The notes beneath the pieces are model-generated. The model worked only from the letters and a program-made list of their open reading frames with translations. It was not told where the DNA came from and ran no database searches. From Kitasatospora phosalacinea (GTDB lineage Bacteria; Actinomycetota; Actinomycetes; Streptomycetales; Streptomycetaceae), in assembly GCF_000717185.1 (NCBI RefSeq), contig NZ_JNYE01000100.1:1-43810 (forward strand): a stretch of 43,810 bases of DNA, in the 5' to 3' direction. A program made the translations under genes and the position numbers. Positions 8,549 through 14,885 of this stretch are shown here, piece by piece. Every line of letters starts with the position of its first letter. Position 1 is the stretch's first letter.

Positions 8549-10987
8549 TCAGGCCGTGGCGCGGCGGTCCGCCTGGCGGGGGATCCGCGGCTGCGGGACC
8601 TGCACGCCCAGCAGCAGCGCCAGCACCGGCACGGCCGCGTCGGCGCGCTCCTCGTCGAGCGGGGCGTCCGGGGCGGAGCCCGCCGCCGGAGCCGTGAGCG
8701 GGCCGGTGGCGACCCGGGAGCCGATGGTGTGGCGGACGCCCGTCTCCAGGGAGGAGAAGGTGCGGCGCAGCACCGGCAGCAGGTCGGTGAAGGCCTCCGG
8801 GGAGACCCCGCACAGCCAGCCGTCGAGCAGGCCGAGCAGGACGGGGTCGTGCAGCAGCAGGGCGCCGCCGCCGGAGACGAAGCCCTCGACCCAGCCGCCC
8901 GCGTCGGCCGGTTCGGAGGCGGTGGAGAGCACCAGCCCGAGCCGCCGCCCGGCCTCCTCGGCGTCGAGCCGCCCGTCGTCCAGCAGCAGCCGCACGGCGC
9001 GGCCGCGCAGCAGGCCGGGGACGCCCGTCGCGGGGCCGCCGTGCGGTTCGCGGGCGGCGAGGGCGGCGAGGGTGTCGGCCCAGCGTTCGGCGGTGGCGCC
9101 GCCGAGCAGGGCGACCGCCTGGTGGACGGCGTCCAGTTCGGCGCGGCGGGCGGTCGCGCCGTCCGCGTCGAGGCCGGTGCAGGCGGCGGGCAGCGCGACG
9201 GAGAGCCGTTCGGCGAGGCCGTGGGCGACGGCGGTGAGGGCACTGGTGTCGGTGGCCCGGACGTCGCCGTAGCGCAGGGTGCGGACCAGGGCGGGGAGGG
9301 CGGCGGCGAGGTGCCCGGCGTCGGTGTCGAGGGCGGCGCGGTCGGCGAGGGCGCGCATCACCTCGGGCAGCGCGTCGGGCAGGTCGGCCAGCAGGCACTG
9401 CTCGGCGAGCGCGGTGAGGGCGGTGAGCTCGGCCTTCGCGGCCTCGGCGACGGCCCTGCCGGTGGCGGCGGAGCGCACGGTGGTGCCCCACTGGCCGGCC
9501 TCGACCAGGCGGACGGAGAACTCGGGCTCCCAGGCGAGCTGCCAGGTCTCCCGGAAGGTGCCGGTGGAGTGGACGCTGTCGCGGGCCGGGCGGCCCCAGT
9601 GCAGGCCGAGCAGCCGCAGCCGGTGCAGCAGCCGGGAGCGCTCGCCGTCGAGGTCCTTGCGCAGGTCGAGGACGAGTTCGCGGGCCGCGGCCTCCGGCTT
9701 GAGCCGCAGGGTGCGCTGCAGGCGGGTGAGGTCGCGCTGCAGCGGCACGGCGGGCACCGAGTCGGGGACCTCGCCGAGCGCGTCGCCGACCACCAGGCGG
9801 TCGCGGACCAGCGCGAGGGCGACGTCCGAGCCGTCGCACATCACGGCGCGCACCGCGTCCAGCGTCTCGGTGAGGCCGGGCAGCGGGCGGCCGCGCACCG
9901 CGGCGAGCGAGTCGGCGAGCCGGACGGCCTCGATGACGTGCGCGGAGGAGACCGGGTGGTCCTCGGCGCGGAGCAGTTCGGCGACCCTGGTCATCCAGCG
10001 GGCGACCGGCTGCCCGGGGGCGGTGAACAGGTGGTGGTACCAGCCGGGCGAGTCGATGCCCGCGCCGTAGCCGGTGTGCTGGGACAGCCTGCGGTGCGTC
10101 CACGGCACCCAGGTCAGCTCGACCTTGGGCTTCTTCGGCAGCTCGGCGAGCAGGGCCCGGTCGTGCGCGACGGTCGGCGTCGCGGCGAGCGCCGGGACGT
10201 GCCAGGCGCCGCAGACCACCGCGATCCGCCGGTGCCCGGCCCGGCGGGCGGCCCGGACCTGCTGGCGCATCGCGGCCTCGCGGACCAGGTCGCGCCGCTC
10301 GGCCGGGTGGTGCTCGCGCAGCGCCGCCATCGCCTCGGCGAGGGCCGCGAACGGGGCCAGGGGGTCGCCGTCGGGGGTGCGGTGCTCGACCGCGTCCTCC
10401 CACCAGGCCTCGGGGTCGGCGTGGCCCGCGGCGGCGGCGAGTTCGGCGATCGGGTCGACGGGCGCGGGCCGGGAAGTGCCCCCCGGCACTCCCGACCCCT
10501 CCCCCTCTTCAGACGCGCCGTCACCGCCGGAGGTGTCGCCCTCCCCGGTAACGGTTCGGCCCTCCTCGTCGTCACCGCCGCGCGGGCCGAGCGCGAGGCC
10601 CTGCGCGGCGGGCAGGTCGATGAACCGGACGGGCACCCCGGCGTCCAGCGCGTGCCGCAGCGCCACCCACTCGGGCGAGAACTCGGCGAACGGCCAGAAC
10701 GCGGCCCGCGCCGGGTCGTCGGCGACGTGCGCGAGCAGCGCGACCGGCGGCACCATCTCCTTCTCGGCGGCGGCCGCGACCAGCCCGTCGGCCTCCGGCG
10801 GGCCCTCGATCAGCACCGCGTCGGGCTGCAGGGCGGCCAGCGCGGCGGCCACCGCGCGGGCCGAGCCGGGGCCGTGGTGGCGCACCCCGAGCAGCGTCAC
10901 CTCCGCGCCCGCGGCCCGGGCGCCCGCGGTCCCCGCGCTCACGCTCTCGGCACCCGCGGCCCGGGCGCTCACGGTCTCGGCACTCAC
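8549..10987 (-). CDS. DUF5682 family protein (YehM-like, TIKI/EreA-type motifs)
   Basis: 812 aa from a GTG that overlaps the MoxR stop (GTGA). Residues 30-63 read VTLLGVRHHGPGS ... VLIEGP, and near residue 262 is CGAWHVP. The paired GxxH-type motifs plus an early Glu resemble the TraB/TIKI/ChaN/EreA metal-dependent hydrolase fold. I infer that relationship by eye and it needs a profile search. The first 29 residues are a degenerate VSAxxAGA repeat, so a start further in (GTG encoding V30) is possible. An acidic Gly/Ser linker occupies about 155-185. The C-terminal 500 residues are helical with no motif I recognise. It is translationally coupled to MoxR and probably its functional partner; the E. 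coli counterpart by neighbourhood is YehM. Confidence 0.85.
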   Translation of the reverse strand: MSAETVSARAAGAESVSAGTAGARAAGAEVTLLGVRHHGPGSARAVAAALAALQPDAVLIEGPPEADGLVAAAAEKEMVPPVALLAHVADDPARAAFWPFAEFSPEWVALRHALDAGVPVRFIDLPAAQGLALGPRGGDDEEGRTVTGEGDTSGGDGASEEGEGSGVPGGTSRPAPVDPIAELAAAAGHADPEAWWEDAVEHRTPDGDPLAPFAALAEAMAALREHHPAERRDLVREAAMRQQVRAARRAGHRRIAVVCGAWHVPALAATPTVAHDRALLAELPKKPKVELTWVPWTHRRLSQHTGYGAGIDSPGWYHHLFTAPGQPVARWMTRVAELLRAEDHPVSSAHVIEAVRLADSLAAVRGRPLPGLTETLDAVRAVMCDGSDVALALVRDRLVVGDALGEVPDSVPAVPLQRDLTRLQRTLRLKPEAAARELVLDLRKDLDGERSRLLHRLRLLGLHWGRPARDSVHSTGTFRETWQLAWEPEFSVRLVEAGQWGTTVRSAATGRAVAEAAKAELTALTALAEQCLLADLPDALPEVMRALADRAALDTDAGHLAAALPALVRTLRYGDVRATDTSALTAVAHGLAERLSVALPAACTGLDADGATARRAELDAVHQAVALLGGATAERWADTLAALAAREPHGGPATGVPGLLRGRAVRLLLDDGRLDAEEAGRRLGLVLSTASEPADAGGWVEGFVSGGGALLLHDPVLLGLLDGWLCGVSPEAFTDLLPVLRRTFSSLETGVRHTIGSRVATGPLTAPAAGSAPDAPLDEERADAAVPVLALLLGVQVPQPRIPRQADRRATA

Positions 10988-12081
10988 GCGGAGACCTCCC
11001 GGGCGGCCCGGTAGAAGTCCTTCCAGCCGTCGCGGTCGCGGACCACGCCCTCCACGTACTCGCGCCACACCTGGCGGTCGGCGACCGGGTCGCGGACCAC
11101 CGCGCCGACGATGCCGTCCGCGACGTCGCCCGCGCGCAGCACGCCGTCGCCGAAGTGCGCGGCCAGCGCGAGGCCGTTGGTGACCACGGAGATCGCCTCG
11201 GCGGTGGAGAGCGTGCCGCTGGGGGTCTTCACCTTCGTCCGCCCGTCGGCCGTCAGGCCGGAGCGCAGCTCGCGGAAGACCGTCACCACCCGGCGGATCT
11301 CCTCGGCGCCGCCCGGCAGTTCGGGCAGGTCGAGGGAGCGGCCGAGCTGGCCGACCCGGCGGGTGACGATCTCCACCTCCTCCTCCAGCGTCCCCGGCAG
11401 GGGGAGCACCACGGTGTTGAAGCGGCGGCGCAGCGCGGAGGAGAGCTCGTTGACGCCGCGGTCGCGGTCGTTGGCGGTGGCGATCACGTTGAAGCCGCGC
11501 ACCGCCTGCACCTCGGAGCCCAGCTCCGGGACGGGCAGGGTCTTCTCGGAGAGGATGGTGATCAGGCTGTCCTGCACGTCCGCCGGGATGCGGGTGAGCT
11601 CCTCGACCCGGGCGATCTGCCCGTGCCGCATGGCGCGCATCAGCGGGGACGGCACCAGCGCGTCCTCGCTCGGGCCGTGGGCGAGGAGCTGGGCGTAGTT
11701 CCAGCCGTAGCGGACGGCCTCCTCGGGGGTGCCCGCGGTGCCCTGCACCAGCAGGGTGGAGTCTCCGGAGATCGCCGCCGCGAGGTGCTCGGAGACCCAG
11801 GTCTTGGCGGTGCCGGGCACGCCGAGCAGCAGCAGCGCCCGGTCGGTGGCCAGCGTGGTCACGGCGACCTCGACCACCCGGCGCGGGCCGACGTACTTGG
11901 GCGTGATCACGGTGCCGTCGGCGAGCTCGCCGCCGAGCAGGTAGGTGGCCACCGCCCACGGCGACAGCCGCCAGCGCTCCGGCCGGTCCCGGTCGTCGTG
12001 CCGGGCGAGGGCGGCCAGCTCCTCGGCGAACGCGTCCTCGGCGTGCTGCCGCAGGACCTCGCTGGTCGTCTCGGTGGTCAT
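10984..12081 (-). CDS. MoxR-family AAA+ ATPase (YehL-like)
   Basis: 365 aa from the ATG at 12081, with CGGAG upstream. Walker A is GVPGTAKT (87-94), the form usual in MoxR proteins. A Walker-B-like IARVEEL lies at 156-162 with E160/E161 in place of the classical DE. Sensor 1 is N204 in IATANDRDRG, and the arginine finger is in ALRRRF (216-221). MoxR ATPases work as hexameric chaperones that remodel or load cofactors onto partners, usually through VWA proteins; the VWA gene here ends the same operon. An in-frame GTG at 12198 would add 39 residues, but that stretch has much weaker third-position GC and is treated as leader. A DNA-damage-type promoter lies about 120 bases upstream. Confidence 0.93.
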   Translation of the reverse strand: MTTETTSEVLRQHAEDAFAEELAALARHDDRDRPERWRLSPWAVATYLLGGELADGTVITPKYVGPRRVVEVAVTTLATDRALLLLGVPGTAKTWVSEHLAAAISGDSTLLVQGTAGTPEEAVRYGWNYAQLLAHGPSEDALVPSPLMRAMRHGQIARVEELTRIPADVQDSLITILSEKTLPVPELGSEVQAVRGFNVIATANDRDRGVNELSSALRRRFNTVVLPLPGTLEEEVEIVTRRVGQLGRSLDLPELPGGAEEIRRVVTVFRELRSGLTADGRTKVKTPSGTLSTAEAISVVTNGLALAAHFGDGVLRAGDVADGIVGAVVRDPVADRQVWREYVEGVVRDRDGWKDFYRAAREVSA

Positions 12082-12203
12082 CGACTGCTCCGATCTCACG
12101 GGGGTCTCACGGGTCGTCAGAACGCTGCGCGCAGGGGCGCGAAGGACGAACGGCACGGCGCTGACCTGGGAGGGAGAACCTCCGTCCGCCCCGTGCACCC
12201 ACC

Positions 12204-12226
12204 ACTGTGCCGCCCGCCACTGACAA
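12204..12226 (-). promoter_or_regulatory. RecA-independent DNA-damage promoter (PafBC type) for the MoxR operon
   Basis: On the minus strand TTGTCAGTG (12226-12218), eight bases, then CACAGT (12209-12204). The actinobacterial RecA-independent damage consensus is tTGTCRgtg-N8-TAnnnT. All nine upstream positions and the spacing match; the -10 keeps A2 and T6 but starts with C rather than T. It points into the MoxR-DUF5682-VWA operon. Confidence 0.7.
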
Positions 12227-12237
12227 CCGACCCGGCG

Positions 12238-12654
12238 TCAGGACGCCGCCGGGACGGGCCGGTCGGCCGCCCGCCGCCAGGGCCACAACTGGGCCGCGCC
12301 GAACGCCGCCTCCACCACCAGGAAGCCCCACAGCAGCCCGGTCGCGCCCTGCGCCAGCGCCCAGCCCTGCCAGCAGGCGAACAGCACCCGGGCCGCCCCG
12401 TCGAACAGCCCGTGCACCGGTTGCGGGCGCAGCAGCCGCAGCAGCGCCCAGACCAGCACCACCGACCCCATCAGGTTGGCGAACAGCGTCTGCATCGGTT
12501 CCGGCGGCGGCAGTTCGCCCAGCCCCAGCGCACCGGACGCCGCGGACAGCGCCCGGTGCGCGAGGGCGTACGTCCAGGGGGTGGCGAAGGGGGCGGTGAC
12601 CAGCAGGTCGTACCGGGCGCTGGCGCGGACCAGGCGGGCGTAGCGGGGCGTCAT
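12238..12654 (-). CDS. Small membrane protein, MerR-divergent
   Basis: 138 aa with an ATG and a clear GGAGGA upstream. Hydrophobic stretches near residues 62-80, 88-108 and 105-125 suggest three or so membrane segments; there are many Trp and no known motif. I do not recognise the family. It is divergent from a MerR regulator and has a MerR-type spaced promoter in front, so it is probably that regulator's target. Its 3' end lies against the damage promoter of the MoxR operon (stop at 12238, motif ending at 12226). Transcription from its own promoter could therefore read into moxR; no strong hairpin separates them. Confidence 0.75.
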   Translation of the reverse strand: MTPRYARLVRASARYDLLVTAPFATPWTYALAHRALSAASGALGLGELPPPEPMQTLFANLMGSVVLVWALLRLLRPQPVHGLFDGAARVLFACWQGWALAQGATGLLWGFLVVEAAFGAAQLWPWRRAADRPVPAAS

Positions 12655-12692
12655 GCGGACTCCTCCGTGGCGTCTCGGGCGGGGACGGCCCC

Positions 12693-12724
12693 ATGCTGGG
12701 GGGTGGAGTACTGTCCAGGGTCAA
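12693..12724 (-). promoter_or_regulatory. MerR-type promoter/operator
   Basis: On the minus strand TTGACC (12724-12719) is followed by a 19-20 base spacer and CCAGCA/CAGCAT (12699-12693). The spacer carries TGGA-N6-TCCA. An over-long 19-20 bp spacer holding a dyad is the hallmark of promoters untwisted by MerR-family activators. It reads toward the small membrane protein gene and lies directly beside the MerR gene. Confidence 0.6.
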
Positions 12725-12758
12725 GTCCCAGGGTCGATCCGCCGACGGGAGCAGGGAC

Positions 12759-13112
12759 GTGCGCATCGGGGAACTCGCCGAACGGACCGGGCTGAGCCGC
12801 GACACGCTGCGCTTCTACGAGCGCACCGGGCTGCTGGTCCCCCGGCGCCTGCCCAACGGCTACCGCGACTTCCCGCCCGAGGCGGAACCCTGGCTGCGGT
12901 ACGTCCGCACCGCGCAGGCGCTGGGCTTCTCGCTCGCCGAGATCACCCGCACCGGCGCCGAGTTGAGCGCCGCGCCGGACGCCGCCGAGCGGCTCTCGGA
13001 GCTGTTCCGGGAGAAGATCGCGCTGATCGACGCCCGGACGGCGGAGCTCGCCGCGCTGCGCGCCGACCTCGCCGGGCGGGTCGGCACCGGCTGCCCGCTG
13101 GGGCCGGTCTGA
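12759..13112 (+). CDS. MerR-family transcriptional regulator
   Basis: 117 aa from GTG, with GGGAGCAGGG upstream. The N-terminal MerR winged helix is complete: IGELAERTGLSRDTLRFYERTGLL then NGYRDFP. A dimerising helix follows (SELFREKIALIDARTAELAALRADL). There is only one Cys, near the C-terminus (GTGCPLGPV), so a Cys-pair metal site of the CueR/ZntR kind is unlikely and the signal is unknown. A longer in-frame start at 12693 would run through the promoter and is not favoured. Probable target: the divergent membrane protein gene. Confidence 0.9.
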   Translation: MRIGELAERTGLSRDTLRFYERTGLLVPRRLPNGYRDFPPEAEPWLRYVRTAQALGFSLAEITRTGAELSAAPDAAERLSELFREKIALIDARTAELAALRADLAGRVGTGCPLGPV

Positions 13113-13208
13113 CGGTCCGCCCGGGTCCCGGCCCCCTCCGGCCTCCGGCCGACCGGCACGGCGAGCGGTTCCGCAGCCCGGCGGCGGGCAGGCGCCGAGC
13201 ACCACGGA

Positions 13209-13234
13209 CCGGGGGCCGTCCCCGGGGCCCCCGG
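13209..13234 (+). terminator. Hairpin after the MerR gene
   Basis: CCGGGGGCC (13209-13217) pairs with GGCCCCCGG (13226-13234) across an eight-base loop, about 100 bases after the MerR stop and before the SWIM promoter. It would separate the MerR transcript from the SWIM transcript. Confidence 0.45.
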
Positions 13235-13363
13235 CTCCCCGCTCCCCTCGCCCCGGCCCGGCCACGCCCCGGCCCACCTCCCGGAAGACCCCGCCGCGGG
13301 ACCGCCCCGCCCTCCGTACGGCGCGGCCGGCGGTTCCGGGGGCGGCCCCTGACGGGCCCTCGA

Positions 13364-13386
13364 CTGTCAGTGGCCCCTCCTAGCGT
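13364..13386 (+). promoter_or_regulatory. RecA-independent DNA-damage promoter (PafBC type) for SWIM-DUF5691
   Basis: CTGTCAGTG (13364-13372), exactly eight bases, then TAGCGT (13381-13386). It fits tTGTCRgtg-N8-TAnnnT at every capital position; only the weakly conserved first t differs. Seven bases separate the -10 from the SWIM ATG, so the predicted transcript begins at or next to the start codon and is leaderless. Confidence 0.8.
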
Positions 13387-13393
13387 CAACGGC

Positions 13394-14707
13394 ATGGAGG
13401 AACGCTGGAGCACCGAACACGTCCTTTCGCTGGCGCCCGATCCGGCTTCCCTGAAGGCCGCGGGCAAGCTCTCCGGGCCCGGCCCGTGGTCGGCCACCGG
13501 CACCGGGCGGGGCGCGCTGTGGGGCCTGTGCAAGGGCAGCGGCAGCACGCCGTACCGGACGGCGGTGGAGCTCGGGACGCCCGCGTACAAGTGCAGTTGC
13601 CCGAGCCGGAAGTTCCCGTGCAAGCACGCCCTGGGCCTGCTGCTGCTGTGGGCCGCCGGGCCGGAGGCCGTCGCCGACGGCGCCGCCCCGCCCGACTGGG
13701 TCGAGGAGTGGCTGGACGGGCGCGGCCGGGCCGCCGCGGACAGGGCGGCCAAGCAGCAGGCGAAGGCCGCCGAGGCGGACCCGGAGGCCGCCCGCCGGCG
13801 GGCGGAGAAGCGTGCGGCCCGGGTCGCGGGCGGGGCCCGCGAGCTGCGGCTGCGGCTGGCCGACGGCGTGCGCCGCGGGCTGGCCGACCCGCTGCCGGCC
13901 GGTGCGTGGGAGGAGGTCGCCGCGCGCATGGTCGACGCCCAGGCGCCGGGCCTGGCGTCCCGGGTGCGGGTGCTGGCCGAGGCCCCGCAGGACGAACTGC
14001 TGGAGGAGTACGCGATGCTGCACCTGCTGGCCGGCGCCTACGGCCGGATCGACACCCTGCCGGAGGCCCTGGCGGCGACGGTCCGGACCCGGGTCGGCTT
14101 CACCACCGACGCCGCCGACCTGCTCGCCGGGCCGACCGTCCGGGACCGCTGGCACGTCCTGGGCAGCCGGGACACCGCGGACGACCGCCTGACCACCCGC
14201 CGGGTGTGGCTGCACGGCGCGAAGACCGGGCGGCACGCCCTGCTGCTGGCCTTCGGCCGCCCCGGCCAGGCCCCCGACCTCGCGCTGCCCACCGGCCGCC
14301 TGCTGGAGGCCGAGCTGGCCTACCACCCGGGCGCCCGCCCGCTGCGGGCCGTCCTGGGCACCCGCTACGGCGGCCCCGAGCCCGCCCCGGCCGCCGCGCC
14401 CGCGGGCCTGTCGCCCGCCGGGGCGCTCGCCGGGTACGGCGCCGCCGTCGCCGAGGACCCGTGGCTGGACGGCTGGCCGACCGTCCTGGCCGACGTGGTG
14501 CCGGTCCGCACGCCGGAGGGCTGGCAGCTCACCGACGGCGCCCACTCCCTGCCGGTGCGCCGCGGCGCGCTGCCCGAGGCGGCGCTGTGGCGGTTGGCCG
14601 CGGTCTCCGCCGGGCACCCCGTCACGCTGTTCGGCGAGTGCGGCCACCACGGCTTCACCCCCGTCACCGCCTGGGACGCCGAGCACCGGCCCGTCCCGCT
14701 CGGCTGA
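13394..14707 (+). CDS. SWIM zinc-finger protein (YehQ-like)
   Basis: 437 aa. The SWIM finger is C67-x-C69-x6-C76-x-H78 (KCSCP ... FPCKHALGLLLLW), a zinc site linked to DNA or protein binding. A charged helical stretch (about 110-170) and a larger domain without known motifs follow. The ATG at 13394 is chosen because it sits seven bases from a -10 box and homologues begin near the SWIM region; no ribosome site is present, as expected for a leaderless message. By family it corresponds to E. coli YehQ, encoded with the YehL ATPase and the YehP VWA protein. The molecular role is unknown. Confidence 0.9.
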   Translation: MEERWSTEHVLSLAPDPASLKAAGKLSGPGPWSATGTGRGALWGLCKGSGSTPYRTAVELGTPAYKCSCPSRKFPCKHALGLLLLWAAGPEAVADGAAPPDWVEEWLDGRGRAAADRAAKQQAKAAEADPEAARRRAEKRAARVAGGARELRLRLADGVRRGLADPLPAGAWEEVAARMVDAQAPGLASRVRVLAEAPQDELLEEYAMLHLLAGAYGRIDTLPEALAATVRTRVGFTTDAADLLAGPTVRDRWHVLGSRDTADDRLTTRRVWLHGAKTGRHALLLAFGRPGQAPDLALPTGRLLEAELAYHPGARPLRAVLGTRYGGPEPAPAAAPAGLSPAGALAGYGAAVAEDPWLDGWPTVLADVVPVRTPEGWQLTDGAHSLPVRRGALPEAALWRLAAVSAGHPVTLFGECGHHGFTPVTAWDAEHRPVPLG

Positions 14708-14721
14708 GCCTCCCCGCCGCT

Positions 14722-14774
14722 CCCCCCCCCCCCCCCCCCCCCACCCCCCCCCCCCCCCGCCCCCCCGCCCCCCC
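14722..14774 (+). repeat. Poly-C tract
   Basis: Runs of 21 C (14722-14742), 15 C (14744-14758), 7 C (14760-14766) and 7 C (14768-14774) are broken only by A, G and G. It lies just after the SWIM stop. Either it is a hypermutable homopolymer or the assembly is unreliable here; the exact length should not be trusted. Confidence 0.85.
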
Positions 14775-14885
14775 TGCCTCAACGAGCACCTCGACCAGCG
14801 CGGCGTCCCCCGGGCCGCCCTCGCCAGCGGCTGGGGCCGCCGCCACCGCACCGCCGTCCGGCGCCCGAACGGGGCCCGGGGATGA
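14775..14885 (+). CDS. Orphan coding segment ending at the DUF5691 start
   Basis: Directly after the poly-C tract one frame encodes CLNEHLDQRGVPRAALASGW and about 16 further residues with almost exclusively G/C third positions. It ends in a TGA that overlaps the DUF5691 ATG (ATGA). This is the signature of a real gene end translationally coupled to the next gene, but no start codon can be assigned because the frame runs back through the poly-C tract. It is in a different frame from the SWIM gene, whose stop precedes the tract. It could be the tail of a lost or mis-assembled small gene, or of a longer SWIM protein. Confidence 0.4.
   Translation, partial: CLNEHLDQRGVPRAALASGWGRRHRTAVRRPNGARG

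Noticed and set aside
8549..11959. 1136-codon frame treating MoxR and DUF5682 as one protein
   Set aside because: The first third is an out-of-frame reading of the MoxR gene; the GTGA overlap at 10984-10987 marks the true junction.
12082..12198. 39-residue N-terminal extension of the MoxR ATPase from GTG 12198
   Set aside because: It would be leaderless from the damage promoter, which is tempting. But third-position GC is clearly lower than in the gene body and MoxR homologues begin near the ATG at 12081.
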